From contig NZ_LT799838.1 in assembly GCF_900168255.1 (NCBI RefSeq), positions 1-64,000 of the forward strand: DNA of 64,000 nt, in the 5' to 3' direction. Shown here in pieces: positions 1-11,951 of this stretch. The stretch is from Psychrobacter sp. DAB_AL43B (GTDB taxonomy: Bacteria > Pseudomonadota > Gammaproteobacteria > Pseudomonadales > Moraxellaceae). The notes beneath the pieces were generated by a model. The model was given only the letters and a program-made list of their open reading frames with translations, was not told the origin of the DNA and did not search any database. The position numbers and the translations under genes were made by a program. Each line of letters starts with the position of its first letter. The stretch's first letter is position 1.

Positions 1-485
1 TTTAGAAAAGATGTTTTTAAATCATTGTCTGTAGAATTCTGGTTATAAACCTTATTTGTTGAATTAAATATAACCGTGGTTTTCAATCACTTTTCAGAAG
101 TTATCCACAGTTTGAGTCGAATTCCATAATAATTAATTAATTAATATATATAGATATTGTTGTTATTGGGAGCTGTTTTTTCTGGGGTTAAGTGTGATTT
201 TCTCTTTATTATCAAAATACTAGGCTATGGGTAAGCCTGTGGATAACCTGTGGGTGAAATATGGATAACTTACTTTATTGACTTGTCCACAAAACTATCC
301 ACAGTGTTATCCACAAAAAACAAGGTGTTATCCACAGGGCGTTTGTGTTAGATTAGCCCCCTATCTGATGTGTGATTTTGAGTAATCTTATAATAGAGCT
401 TTTGATGTCAACATCAACGCTTTATCAGGTATGAGTTGACTGGTTTTTACAATAAAAAATATTGATATATTAGACTATAGGGTTA
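1..485. other. oriC: Chromosomal replication origin region (oriC)
   Basis: This non-coding stretch precedes dnaA. It holds perfect DnaA boxes TTATCCACA at 101-109, 307-315 and 328-336, and one on the minus strand at 238-246. One-mismatch boxes are TTGTCCACA at 283-291 and CTATCCACA at 295-303. The four boxes at 283-336 lie within about 55 bp. An AT-only tract around 127-152 is a plausible unwinding element. The dnaA promoter and any autoregulation by DnaA would also sit here. The combination of clustered boxes, AT-rich tract and adjacent dnaA is standard for bacterial origins. Exact origin limits cannot be set from sequence alone. Confidence 0.88.
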
Positions 486-494
486 GTGATATTC

Positions 495-1940
495 ATGATA
501 GATACAGCAAATATTTGGGATAAATGCCTAAACGACCTACGTTATCACGTCAAAGATAATGTGTTCACTATGTGGTTAAGACCACTGTCCGCTCATCAAG
601 AAGCCAACACATTGATTATTCTTGCTCCCAATGATTATTTTGTGACATATATCAAAAAGAACCATTTAGCGGACATTCAGCAGCTGGTTACTAAGCATAG
701 CCAAGGCAATATAGAAGAAGTTATCGTCCGTGTCGATAATGCTGGCCGTGATACCAATGATGATGTTCAGTCACAATCAGGATCCTTATTTGCAGAAGAT
801 AACCTCCCCTCTCCTACTGCAGATCATAAGTTTGAAACCATCCATCATAACAATGCCAAAGCAGATATCGATGCCAATATGCGTCACGCAGAGCTGGTCG
901 ACTCGGGTGATGCGAAATCATTAAGTTATTTAAATCCTGATTTTACCTTTGAAACCTTTGTCACTGGTAAGTCAAACAATCTGGCTTATAAGGCGTGTTA
1001 TGAGCTTGGTAAACGTCAATCAAAAAATCGTCACAATCCTTTATTTATATATGGACCTTCTGGTTTGGGGAAAACGCATTTAATGCATTCTGTAGCCCAT
1101 CGCTATTTAAAAAATAATCAAAGTTTTTATTATTTCACTTCTGAAAAATTTATTAATCAATTAGTTTATTCATTAAGAAATAATAAAATAGAAGATTTTA
1201 AAAAGAAAATAAAAAAAGTGGATTTATTAATTGTAGATGATATTCACGTATTGGCTGGAAAGACTAAAAGTAGTAATGAGTTTTTGACATTGTTTGCAGA
1301 TTTTACCAGTGGTGATAAACAACTGATTTTAGCTTCGGATCGGCATCCATCACAGATGACTGAGTTTGACGAACGCTTTAGATCGCGTTTTTCTTGGGGT
1401 TTAACGGTCGCCGTTGATCCACCTGAAATTGATACGCGTGTACAAATCTTACAAAGGAAAGCTGCTTCGTATGGCATGAGCTTACCTAAAGAGTGCGCGT
1501 TATTTATCGCTCAAAACGTCGTCTCTAACGTGAGGCGTTTAGAAGGTGCATTGAACCAAGTATTTGCTAATGCTAACTTAACCGGTGCCCCTATTACGCT
1601 TGAGATGGTGCAATATGCGCTAAAAGACATCGTTGCAATGCGCGTACAAGCCGTTAATATGGATAATATTCGTAAAGTGGTCGCTGAATATTATGATGTG
1701 ACCATTAAAGATATGCTGGGACGCAAACGTACGCGTAGTATTGCTAGACCACGCCAAATAGCGATGGCATTATCACGAGAGTTGACTAGCGATAGCTTTC
1801 CTGAGATTGGACAATCCTTTGGTGGACGCGACCATACGACAGTGATGCATGCTTGCGATAAGGTTAATGAGTTGCGAGCAGCAGATCCAGCGTTTGACAA
1901 GGATTACAAGACGCTAGCACTGATGTTGCAAGCGGGTTAG
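495..1940 (+). CDS. dnaA: Chromosomal replication initiator protein DnaA
   Basis: DnaA is the AAA+ initiator that binds TTATCCACA boxes, melts the origin and recruits the DnaB helicase. The protein has domain I at its N-terminus (IWDKCL ... FTMWLRPL), a poorly conserved linker at about 85-145, then the ATPase domain. Walker A GPSGLGKTH is near residue 190 and Walker B LLIVDDIH near 245. The C-terminal DNA-binding helix GRDHTTVMHACDKV is near 445. A GTG at 486 would add three residues. ATG at 495 is preferred because AGGG at 479-482 is too close to the GTG, and because the distance to the first Trp then fits the family. It heads the dnaA-dnaN-recF-gyrB series and lies directly beside the DnaA-box cluster. 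Confidence 0.98.
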   Translation: MIDTANIWDKCLNDLRYHVKDNVFTMWLRPLSAHQEANTLIILAPNDYFVTYIKKNHLADIQQLVTKHSQGNIEEVIVRVDNAGRDTNDDVQSQSGSLFAEDNLPSPTADHKFETIHHNNAKADIDANMRHAELVDSGDAKSLSYLNPDFTFETFVTGKSNNLAYKACYELGKRQSKNRHNPLFIYGPSGLGKTHLMHSVAHRYLKNNQSFYYFTSEKFINQLVYSLRNNKIEDFKKKIKKVDLLIVDDIHVLAGKTKSSNEFLTLFADFTSGDKQLILASDRHPSQMTEFDERFRSRFSWGLTVAVDPPEIDTRVQILQRKAASYGMSLPKECALFIAQNVVSNVRRLEGALNQVFANANLTGAPITLEMVQYALKDIVAMRVQAVNMDNIRKVVAEYYDVTIKDMLGRKRTRSIARPRQIAMALSRELTSDSFPEIGQSFGGRDHTTVMHACDKVNELRAADPAFDKDYKTLALMLQAG

Positions 1941-2101
1941 AAGGCTTTGCTATCACTATATTTTAGTAGATAGATATGGTTTATAATATTGAAAATAAGC
2001 GTACACAGACAGCTAATGGATTATCGTCAGTAGACAAGGTATTATTAAGCCATTATTTTATATTTTTATAAAAAGAATCATTTAAATAAGAGTAACTAAG
2101 C

Positions 2102-3277
2102 ATGCAATTATCGATTAATCGAGAGTCGTTACTAAAAGCCATAAACTTGATCGCCAAGGCTGCGGATAAACGCCACAATATGGTTATCTTGGGTAATATC
2201 AAGTTGCAATTGTCTGAGTCAGAGCTTGTTTTGACAGCTTCTGATTTAGAAGTAGAGCTGACATCGACGTTGAAATTGCCTGCCGGTGCTTGTGTTCAAG
2301 CAGGTACATCGACGTTACCGGCGACCAAATTAAGAGATATTTGTAAATCATTACCCGCTCAAGCACAAATCAACCTTGCCACTCAAGAAAACGAGCGCTG
2401 CTTATTGACCAGTGGCAAAAGCCGCTTTACCTTGGGCACATTGCCCAGCGAAGATTATCCAAGCTTGGGAAATCCTGAAAATATTACCCCTTTGACTATC
2501 AATCGTAGTCGTCTTACGGATTTGATTCATAAAACGCAGTTTGCGATGGCGATTCAAGATGTACGCTATTATCTGACGGGTATGCTGTTTGACGTATCGC
2601 AGCAGCAGCTAACGACGGTTGCGACCGATGGACATAGACTGGCCTTAGCACGTAGCGTTATCGACGTCAGTGCGGATTTGAATATGCAGGCTATTTTGCC
2701 GCGTAAAGCTGTGATTGAGCTTGAACGTCTAGCTTCTGAGCTAGGTAAGATGCTTGGCGATCAAGATAACGCAGTCACGTTAAGTTTCGGTCGTGAGTTT
2801 TTGCAAGTCAGTTTGCCGTTTGGTGATGTAGATAGTGCAGGGCAGGTCAGTCAAAACCTTATGGTGACTTTTACCGCGCGTTTAATTGATGGTAAATTCC
2901 CTGATTATCGCCGTGTGATGCCTAGCAATACTGATAAGCTGGCCTTATTCAATCAAGAAAAAATGATGGATGTGCTGCGCCGCGTCGCGATTTTGAGTAA
3001 TGAAAAATCTCGCGGGGTGGTATTTAATTTTGCAAGCGATGGCATGGTAGAAGTACGTGCCAATAATGCTGAGCAAGATGAAGCGGTTGAGATGATACAA
3101 GCCAAGTATCAAGGTGAACCAATGGAGCTGTCATTTAATGCCGCCTATTTACAAGACGTGCTAGGTGTCATCCAAGGTGACTTACAAATGCATATGAGCC
3201 AATCAAATGCGTCGGTATTGGTCAATCAGTTAAATGATGAATTCCATCAGTACGTGATTATGCCAATGCGTATCTAG
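2102..3277 (+). CDS. dnaN: DNA polymerase III subunit beta (sliding clamp)
   Basis: This is the ring-shaped processivity clamp that tethers DNA polymerase III and many repair proteins to DNA. The 391-aa protein shows the family N-terminus (MQLSINRESLLKAI), the central IDGKFPDYRRVMP motif near residue 265 and the conserved C-terminus HQYVIMPMRI. It is slightly longer than the usual 366-380 aa. It lies 161 bp downstream of dnaA and 117 bp upstream of recF, the normal order at origins of this group. The upstream gap is AT-rich and may carry an internal promoter. Identity is very secure. Confidence 0.98.
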   Translation: MQLSINRESLLKAINLIAKAADKRHNMVILGNIKLQLSESELVLTASDLEVELTSTLKLPAGACVQAGTSTLPATKLRDICKSLPAQAQINLATQENERCLLTSGKSRFTLGTLPSEDYPSLGNPENITPLTINRSRLTDLIHKTQFAMAIQDVRYYLTGMLFDVSQQQLTTVATDGHRLALARSVIDVSADLNMQAILPRKAVIELERLASELGKMLGDQDNAVTLSFGREFLQVSLPFGDVDSAGQVSQNLMVTFTARLIDGKFPDYRRVMPSNTDKLALFNQEKMMDVLRRVAILSNEKSRGVVFNFASDGMVEVRANNAEQDEAVEMIQAKYQGEPMELSFNAAYLQDVLGVIQGDLQMHMSQSNASVLVNQLNDEFHQYVIMPMRI

Positions 3278-3394
3278 TTTGTTATTCAAAAATATTGGGT
3301 GGTTAGGCTTTAAGTTTAACCTCCCACACCTAGATATTTTATTAAACTTATGTTTGTTAATTATCATTGATTTTTATAGGCGGCTATCGGTATT

Positions 3395-4609
3395 ATGATT
3401 GAACGTCTACAAATTTCACACCTGCGTAATTTAACGCAAGTCAATCTAGCGTCTGCTGCTTGCAACGTTATTATCGGCGCTAATGGCAGCGGTAAAACCT
3501 CGCTACTTGAAGCGATATTCTTGCTATCAAGAGGCAAGAGTTTCCGCCATAATCAGCCTAAACGCTATATTCAGCACCATCAAAACGCAGCAACCGTGCA
3601 TGCCAAACTCAGCGATAGCAGTACATTGGCTATCCAAAAGCAAGCGGATGCTACGACGATTTTACGTCTCAATCAAACCACGGTTTATAACCAGAGTATC
3701 TTAACTGAGCAGCTGCCAACATTACTCATAGATCCATCGACGATGGACATGCTAGAGCAGGGCAGTGCCAGTCGTCGGCAGTTATTAGATTGGTTGGTGT
3801 TTCACATGAAACAAGGCTTCCACCCGCAATGGCTTGCTTATCAACGCCTGTTAAAACAGCGCAATAGTTTGCTAAAACAGAGGCGGCATCTTAGTCAAGT
3901 TCAGCTTGCTGAGCTAAAGTCATGGGATAAAGGGCTTAGCAATCATGCAGCCTTGATTCATCATTATCGTGAATCTATATTTGAAGCGTGGCAGCCTTAT
4001 TTTTCTGAGAGTATTACTCAGTTATTGCCATCCTATGCGCAGCAATTAAGCTTAAGCTACAATGCAGGTTACGATACTGGTATAGCACTCGATATACAGC
4101 TTAACGAGCGTTTAGAGCAGGATTTACAGCTCGGTTATACCCGTATCGGTAACCATCGCGCTGACATTCATGTGCATTGGCGATCTAGCGATCCAGTAGC
4201 AATGAATAATGAACACCCAACTATCAGTACCATCTCGGCAGCCGATGTAAGTGTTAAATTGCCAGTTCTAAAAGAGCAGGCGGCTAACGTCTTGTCGCGT
4301 GGTGAAAAAAAGCTGTTAATTACCGCATTACGCTTATCGCAGTTGCCATTGTTGCTTAACGTTAAAAATAATAGTGAGCTATCTAGCAGTGACGCTAAGC
4401 TAAACGCTACACCAGTGGTACTGTTAGATGATATTACTGCAGAGCTTGATGAGAGAGCGATAGATATTTTACTGTCTACCTTAGCGCAGCTACCGTGTCA
4501 GGTGTTTATGAGCAGTCTGACCGACAGTATCTTGCCACTGATAAATGAATATTGGTCAGAGCCTAAAGTGTTTCACATGAAACAAGGTGATATTTTACTT
4601 ACTCAATAA
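3395..4609 (+). CDS. recF: DNA replication and repair protein RecF
   Basis: RecF is an SMC/ABC-like ATPase that, with RecO and RecR, loads RecA at gapped DNA. The 404-aa protein has the N-terminal LRNLTQVNL, Walker A GANGSGKTS near residue 29, and signature motif LSRGEKKLL near 300. Walker B LLDDITAELDE is near 350. It is longer than the E. coli protein (357 aa), with extra residues before the signature motif and between the signature and Walker B. Two near-perfect parS sites lie inside the reading frame, and both encode the same stretch VFHMKQG, first near residue 135 and again near the C-terminus. Confidence 0.97.
   Translation: MIERLQISHLRNLTQVNLASAACNVIIGANGSGKTSLLEAIFLLSRGKSFRHNQPKRYIQHHQNAATVHAKLSDSSTLAIQKQADATTILRLNQTTVYNQSILTEQLPTLLIDPSTMDMLEQGSASRRQLLDWLVFHMKQGFHPQWLAYQRLLKQRNSLLKQRRHLSQVQLAELKSWDKGLSNHAALIHHYRESIFEAWQPYFSESITQLLPSYAQQLSLSYNAGYDTGIALDIQLNERLEQDLQLGYTRIGNHRADIHVHWRSSDPVAMNNEHPTISTISAADVSVKLPVLKEQAANVLSRGEKKLLITALRLSQLPLLLNVKNNSELSSSDAKLNATPVVLLDDITAELDERAIDILLSTLAQLPCQVFMSSLTDSILPLINEYWSEPKVFHMKQGDILLTQ
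3798..3813. promoter_or_regulatory. parS-like ParB-binding site
   Basis: TGTTTCACATGAAACA matches the parS palindrome TGTTTCACGTGAAACA at 15 of 16 positions; the centre is CATG instead of CGTG. It lies in the recF coding region. ParB spreads from such sites to organise the origin region for segregation. Confidence 0.7.
4569..4584. promoter_or_regulatory. parS-like ParB-binding site
   Basis: TGTTTCACATGAAACA again, identical to the site 771 bp upstream in the same gene, 15 of 16 to the parS consensus. It lies near the 3' end of recF. Having the same variant twice in one gene argues against chance. Confidence 0.7.
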
Positions 4610-4766
4610 TTTTCAATTGACTTAATTATCCTTAAATAATTTAATGGTTATTGATATTTTTAAGTGCCTAGCTTCTTTTATAACTTGCTATAAATTATAT
4701 TCAAATCCACGCTCAACTTCCTCGATTCACCCAACCTTCTAGAACTGATAAAACTACCAGTAAACA

Positions 4767-4795
4767 GTGACTTACAAGCAAAAAAATGCTAAAAT
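4767..4795 (+). promoter_or_regulatory. Candidate promoter upstream of gyrB
   Basis: In the 530-bp gap between recF and gyrB, GTGACT at 4767-4772 (4 of 6 to TTGACA) is followed after 17 bp by TAAAAT at 4790-4795, with TG one base before it (extended -10). Transcription would give a leader of about 340 nt. The rest of the gap has no convincing ORF or RNA gene, apart from the hairpin at 4950-4980. Confidence 0.35.
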
Positions 4796-4949
4796 AGGGC
4801 TTTATTTTTGTTCTATTCTCAGCGAGCTGTCTTACTGTTTTATATAAATATTTATTACTGATTGGACGCATTTAAGTCTTTGATAAATAACCGTTTAATA
4901 TTATTCTTCAAAGTGTGTTGAAGATTGAAAATACTGGCAATGATTGTTT

Positions 4950-4980
4950 TATAAATAATACTAAGTCTGTATTATTTATA
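4950..4980 (+). promoter_or_regulatory. Perfect 12-bp hairpin in the gyrB leader
   Basis: TATAAATAATAC at 4950-4961 and its exact reverse complement at 4969-4980 flank a 7-nt loop (TAAGTCT). It is all but GC-free and has no T-tract, so it is not a standard terminator. It lies about 165 bp before gyrB, between the candidate promoter and the start codon. It could be an operator or an mRNA structure; the function is unknown. Confidence 0.4.
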
Positions 4981-5133
4981 ACTGGTTTTCGCCCGTATTT
5001 CAACTGTTGGAAATCTTAGGTCAACCACACTAATAGCAGAATTTAACTATAAAAACGATAGCTAAGATAGCATCATCAAGTATTGCCACTGTGGTGATGA
5101 TTGATGGTACGCAGCTGATAATGGCTAGATTAA

Positions 5134-7770
<2,637 letters not shown>

Positions 7771-7800
7771 TATTTGAAATTAACTTATTAATTCTATAAA

Positions 7801-7829
7801 GTCATCTTGCTAGCAAGGTGGCTTTTTTT
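7801..7829 (+). terminator. Rho-independent terminator of gyrB
   Basis: GTCATCTTGC and GCAAGGTGGC pair across a central TA (10 bp counting G-U pairs), followed by a run of seven T. It lies 30 bp after the gyrB stop. Confidence 0.85.
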
Positions 7830-7844
7830 GTTTCACGTGGAACT
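7829..7844. promoter_or_regulatory. parS-like site, degenerate
   Basis: TGTTTCACGTGGAACT matches parS at 14 of 16 positions, keeping the TTTCACGTG half. It lies between the gyrB terminator and mntP. Confidence 0.5.
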
Positions 7845-7879
7845 TAATTTAAGACTGGCTTTAACCGGTGGAAATATAA

Positions 7880-8488
7880 ATGATTGAAGTAATCTTACTC
7901 GCCATTGCGCTGGCGATGGATGCGTTTGCCGTAGCGATTGGGCTGGGTGCTAAGTCCCAAAAGCACAGTCGTCCTTACGTACTGCGTTTGGCGTTTTATG
8001 CGGCACTGTACTTTGGTATTGCGCAGGGTGTGATGCCGCTCATCGGCTATTTACTGGGTGCTGTGATGTTGGGTTGGCTGGCATCTGCTGCACCATGGAT
8101 TGGCGGTATAATTCTGCTGGCTTTAGGTGGAAAAATGCTCTACGAAGCTCTGAGTGCTGATGTTCAAGATGCGATAGATGAGTCTATTCAAGGCTTTGAT
8201 AGTGGGGCTATGAATGCTAACAACAGGCAAGAATATATCAATCATCGTACGATGTTGACGCTCGCTATTGCGACCAGTATTGATGCGATGGCAGCAGGAT
8301 TTACTTTAAACTTATTATCACTTAATGCATGGTTAGCTTGTCTAATAATTGCAATAGTCACTGCTGGGTTTGGACTGTTCGGTGTCTATTTGGGTAAGCA
8401 CTCCGGCACGTGGCTTGAGGATAAAGCTGAAATTTTAGGGGGAGTGGTGCTGATCGCGATCGCGATAAAGGTTATGTTTTTTAGTTAA
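7880..8488 (+). CDS. mntP: Manganese efflux pump MntP
   Basis: MntP is an inner-membrane exporter that protects cells from excess Mn2+. The 202-aa protein has six predicted membrane segments in two homologous halves. Each half carries the acidic motif of the family: [14 protein letters not shown] near residue 10 and [11 protein letters not shown] near 130. The central loop is hydrophilic (about 90-125). Only about 50 bp separate the gyrB terminator from the start, so there is no room for the long yybP-ykoY Mn riboswitch found before some mntP genes. A bidirectional terminator follows. Confidence 0.92.
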   Translation: MIEVILLAIALAMDAFAVAIGLGAKSQKHSRPYVLRLAFYAALYFGIAQGVMPLIGYLLGAVMLGWLASAAPWIGGIILLALGGKMLYEALSADVQDAIDESIQGFDSGAMNANNRQEYINHRTMLTLAIATSIDAMAAGFTLNLLSLNAWLACLIIAIVTAGFGLFGVYLGKHSGTWLEDKAEILGGVVLIAIAIKVMFFS

Positions 8489-8520
8489 GTAACGCTAGTG
8501 TTTCAGCTTATTTTGCCCAT

Positions 8521-8559
8521 AAAAAAGCACCACTTTGGATACCAGAGTGGTGTTTTTTT
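8521..8559. terminator. Bidirectional terminator between mntP and rlmF
   Basis: CACCACTTTGG (8528-8538) and CCAGAGTGGTG (8542-8552) form an 11-bp stem with one mismatch and a 3-nt loop. Six A precede it and seven T follow it, so it can serve the convergent genes on both strands. Confidence 0.85.
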
Positions 8560-8570
8560 AATAAGGGCTG

Positions 8571-8586
8571 TGTTTCACGTGAAACT
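8571..8586. promoter_or_regulatory. parS-like ParB-binding site
   Basis: TGTTTCACGTGAAACT matches parS at 15 of 16 positions, differing only at the last base. It is intergenic, between the mntP/rlmF terminator and the rlmF stop. Confidence 0.75.
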
Positions 8587-8613
8587 ATAGTTATTTTTAA
8601 TTTTAACTATTAC

Positions 8614-9702
8614 TTATTCTTCATCAGTATTAAAGCGCCAAGCCAATATACGGGTGTTCTTTTGACCTTGACTCATCTCAATGATACGCATCTGGGCGAC
8701 ACTGAGTTGCGTTAATAATAACTGCAAAGGCTTCACGTTTTCAGATTTTGACACTAAGCTGGTAAACCAGCCTACATGCTCTGCAAAGTCTTGACTCTCT
8801 TTTATCATCTTAGTTAAAAAAGCAATCTCGCCGCCTTCACTCCACAGCTCTTTATGCTGACCACCAAAGTTCAGATTCTGTGCCGCATTGCCAGATTTTG
8901 TTGAGCTACGGCTGATTTGCTCGTTCTCATTCTTACCACGATGTCGTTGCAGATTATGCTGCTTACGGCTATTGGCTTCCATCGCTTCTTCTAATGAGGC
9001 ATGAAACGGCGGGTTACAAACGACCACATCAAAGTAATCTTGGCGACCAATGATATTTTTAAAGATAAATTTAGGCTCAGGTTGCAGCTTTACTTTAACC
9101 GCACTTTTTAGCTTGGGATTGGTTTCACAGATAAGCGCGGCAGTATTGACCGAAATAGGGTCAATATCAGTGGCGGTAAAGCGCCAACCATAGCTTTGGC
9201 TACCGACAATGGGATAGATAGCACTGGCACCGGTACCAATATCAAGGGCGTGGATTTCTTTGCCAGTTGGTGGCGTATTATCTTTATTAACATGCGTGGT
9301 CTGCGCGAGCAGGTCGGCAATATAATGAATGTAATCTGCACGTCCAGGAATTGGTGGGCACAAATAGCCTTCCGGAATATCCCAAAATTTAACACCGTAA
9401 TAATGAGCCAGCAGCGCCTGATTAAGCACGCGCACGGCGGCACTGTCAGAGAAGTTAATCGTCGACTCGCCTTTAGGATTAGTAATGGTATGCTGGGCAA
9501 GCTCAGGTAAGGCACGGGTCAATACTTCAAAATCATAGCGACCTTGATGCGGATTACGCGGATGCAGTTGGCCAAGTTTTTTGGCAGTCTCAGGCGATCT
9601 ATTTCTGTGATTATTGGTGGTCGGGCGACGGTTCATAGGCTTACTGGTCATAGTATCGGGCTTTGATGTTTGAATATAATGATCCATTTTAGCAGATTTC
9701 AT
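8614..9702 (-). CDS. rlmF: 23S rRNA (adenine(1618)-N(6))-methyltransferase RlmF
   Basis: RlmF uses S-adenosylmethionine to methylate A1618 of 23S rRNA. The family hallmarks are [13 protein letters not shown] near residue 47, [21 protein letters not shown] near 95-115 and GRADYIH near 120. The SAM-binding motif [13 protein letters not shown] is near 152, and the N6-adenine catalytic motif NPPFH is near 230. The protein is 362 aa against about 308 in E. coli; most of the excess is a basic, low-complexity N-terminus. A later ATG (9687 or 9651) may therefore be the true start. It is convergent with mntP. Confidence 0.92.
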   Translation of the reverse strand: MKSAKMDHYIQTSKPDTMTSKPMNRRPTTNNHRNRSPETAKKLGQLHPRNPHQGRYDFEVLTRALPELAQHTITNPKGESTINFSDSAAVRVLNQALLAHYYGVKFWDIPEGYLCPPIPGRADYIHYIADLLAQTTHVNKDNTPPTGKEIHALDIGTGASAIYPIVGSQSYGWRFTATDIDPISVNTAALICETNPKLKSAVKVKLQPEPKFIFKNIIGRQDYFDVVVCNPPFHASLEEAMEANSRKQHNLQRHRGKNENEQISRSSTKSGNAAQNLNFGGQHKELWSEGGEIAFLTKMIKESQDFAEHVGWFTSLVSKSENVKPLQLLLTQLSVAQMRIIEMSQGQKNTRILAWRFNTDEE

Positions 9703-9877
9703 CTCAGTCTATCTGTTTATCCACTGCGAATAACCAATGCCAAGCGAACCGTTGGTTTATTTCTATACTTGCGTTGTAGGGTTCGGGTGTCTATATTGAA
9801 AGTAAGGCAAATTAACATCAAGTGGATGTTATTTACACTGCGTACACCATAATAATAGACCTTAAAAGGATAAGATC

Positions 9878-10693
9878 ATGACTACGGAAAGCCACAATAG
9901 CAATAACACTAGCAATGACACTCGTATTACCTATGCCGTCCAAGATTACATCTGCCTAATCGGGCTCAATCGTGCCGATAAACGCAATGCCTTTGACAGT
10001 CATATGATTAAGCAACTGTCTGAGGCACTGACTCAATATGAGAATGATGCGAATCTCCGCTGTGCATTGATATTCGCTCATGGTGAGCATTTCACCGCAG
10101 GGCTTGATTTGATGGAGCTACAAGATAAATGGGATAAAGGCGCGTTTGAGTTTGCTGCCGACGAAATCGATCCTTGGGGTATCGGTGGACAATTGCGCAG
10201 CAAACCAGTCGTCGTCGCGGTTCAAGGAACTTGCTTTACCGCTGGCATTGAGCTGATGCTCAATAGTGACGTGGTCATCGCAAGTAGCAACTGCAACTTT
10301 GCGCAAATGGAAGTTCAGCGCGGCATCATGCCGTTTGGTGGCGCGACCGTACGCTTTGTCGCTGCTGCTGGTTGGCAAAAAGCTATGCCTTATTTACTGA
10401 CAGGCAAGCCGTTCAATGTGCAGATTGCTGATAGGCTCAATTTAGTCAGTGAAGTGGTCGAAAATGGCGAAGAATATGAGCGCGCGCTAACTATCGCCCA
10501 AGAGATTTGTAAAGCTGCACCGCTTGGCGTGCAAGGATTACTATCCTCAGCACAAGATGCCAGTCGTAATGGTGCAAGCTCAGCATTGGCTAACATTCAT
10601 AGCTATCTGCCGCCGCTATTTCATTCAGAAGATGCCAGAGAGGGTGCGATGGCGATGGTTGAGAGAAGGGCGGCTGAGTTTGTGGGGAAGTGA
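9878..10693 (+). CDS. Enoyl-CoA hydratase/isomerase (crotonase) family protein
   Basis: Crotonase-fold enzymes act on acyl-CoA thioesters through an oxyanion hole, usually in fatty-acid or amino-acid breakdown. The 271-aa length is normal. The oxyanion motifs HFTAGLDL (about 71-78) and CFTAGIEL (about 119-126) are present. Glu125 and Glu145 have the 20-residue spacing of the two catalytic glutamates of true enoyl-CoA hydratases, so hydratase activity is plausible. The RGIMPFGGA stretch lies next to the second Glu. The substrate cannot be read from sequence. AAAGGA lies upstream of the ATG. No other beta-oxidation gene is adjacent. Confidence 0.85.
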   Translation: MTTESHNSNNTSNDTRITYAVQDYICLIGLNRADKRNAFDSHMIKQLSEALTQYENDANLRCALIFAHGEHFTAGLDLMELQDKWDKGAFEFAADEIDPWGIGGQLRSKPVVVAVQGTCFTAGIELMLNSDVVIASSNCNFAQMEVQRGIMPFGGATVRFVAAAGWQKAMPYLLTGKPFNVQIADRLNLVSEVVENGEEYERALTIAQEICKAAPLGVQGLLSSAQDASRNGASSALANIHSYLPPLFHSEDAREGAMAMVERRAAEFVGK

Positions 10694-10710
10694 AATATAA
10701 GGTCTAGTTT

Positions 10711-11697
10711 ATGTGGAAGCAAAAAATAATAGCGATATGGTCTAAGTGTTTTTTAAAAATTTCAAAAAGTTGGCAACCAGACTTTGAAGAGCTTTCAGCT
10801 TATATCTCTCCAGATATTCTATATTTCTTCACTGTAGATAAAAACTCTTCATATTGCATATCATGGAATACGACGTATTCAGAACTGTTAGCACTTAATT
10901 TAGGACATCTAGAAATAGATATAAATGGTGTACAGTTTTATCATTTTGATATACCTATTATAGTGGGTCATATCAAATTTAATCATGCAAAGATTTTATG
11001 GAACTCTACTTCATTAGCGTCACCAATCCAGCATTATATAGTCGACATTAGAGAGGGAGTAAGGCATACAGACACTTACTCACAGCTAGCAGGAATTCTC
11101 TCTAAATATGAGACGTACGCGCAAAAAATTACCGATAATACGGTTATGGATGAAAACTCTTTCAATTTGCGCATAAAAGATATCTTTTACGTTCTTAATT
11201 ATTCGATACCTGATAGATGTACTCGCTTAGATATTTATAATAAGAGAGATTATGCTTATCCTATTTTACTAGATAGTAATTATCAGCATCAAGGCACTGT
11301 TAGCAAAATTCACTATATGAGCTATGGGCTTAAAATTGAGCAATATCATCACTATTATGATTACTGTATAAAACCTGTACCAAGCTTTGTTACGGCATTA
11401 CTCAAGTATGATGAAGATAATATCGTATGGATTGATAATATAAATAAGGTAATAGGTTTCAAAGGTGATAATTCTTGCTTGGTACTACCTAATAAAATCC
11501 AAAGTATACAGATTGACAATCTACGTCCTGCAAAAGGTTGGGGTGGTTGTTGGATGGAGATTAGGATAGAGGGTTTTAAAGATAGCATTCGTATTTATCA
11601 AGTACTAGATGTTAATCAATTAGATAAACACGTAGACGACTTTTCTGAATTTTTTGGAGTTGATGTTGTTATCAATGATAGAGGCTATGATTGTTAG
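10711..11697 (+). CDS. Hypothetical protein, no recognised family
   Basis: This 328-aa product is not recognised. It begins 17 bp after the crotonase stop with AAGG 8 nt before the ATG, so co-transcription is possible. No signal peptide or clear membrane span is seen. The protein is rich in Tyr, Ile and Asp, and has an aromatic patch YHHYYDY near residue 210. A segment near 270 reads RPAKGWGGCWMEIRI. Base composition is visibly more AT-rich than the genes on either side, suggesting an accessory acquisition. The long uninterrupted frame supports a real gene. Confidence 0.6.
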   Translation: MWKQKIIAIWSKCFLKISKSWQPDFEELSAYISPDILYFFTVDKNSSYCISWNTTYSELLALNLGHLEIDINGVQFYHFDIPIIVGHIKFNHAKILWNSTSLASPIQHYIVDIREGVRHTDTYSQLAGILSKYETYAQKITDNTVMDENSFNLRIKDIFYVLNYSIPDRCTRLDIYNKRDYAYPILLDSNYQHQGTVSKIHYMSYGLKIEQYHHYYDYCIKPVPSFVTALLKYDEDNIVWIDNINKVIGFKGDNSCLVLPNKIQSIQIDNLRPAKGWGGCWMEIRIEGFKDSIRIYQVLDVNQLDKHVDDFSEFFGVDVVINDRGYDC

Positions 11698-11951
11698 ATT
11701 AATGACGCTTCTTTAATTAATATCAGATACTAACAAATCTATAAATTAAACAATAATAGCGGATGGCAGGATTGGCTACTCATACATCCAACTCTAATCA
11801 AACCGTTAAATCCCCTTTCTAGTGTTTCACAGCATTAATCTTTTAGCGTTAGTCTTATAGCGCATCTATACAAACGCCATAAAGCGATTGGTGATGACGC
11901 CATTCATGTTGTACCCTAAACCATTATTTTTTTCTAACTCAGGAGAATACG

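Noticed and set aside
486-494. GTG at 486 as the start of dnaA
   Set aside because: The AGGG before it is only 3 nt away, and ATG 495 gives a better fit to the family N-terminus; it cannot be fully excluded.
3293-3331. A terminator between dnaN and recF
   Set aside because: GGGTGGTTA and TAACCTCCC can pair with one mismatch, but no T-tract follows, and the genes are usually co-transcribed.
7830-7880. A Mn-sensing yybP-ykoY riboswitch before mntP
   Set aside because: Only about 50 bp lie between the gyrB terminator and the mntP start, too short for the riboswitch.
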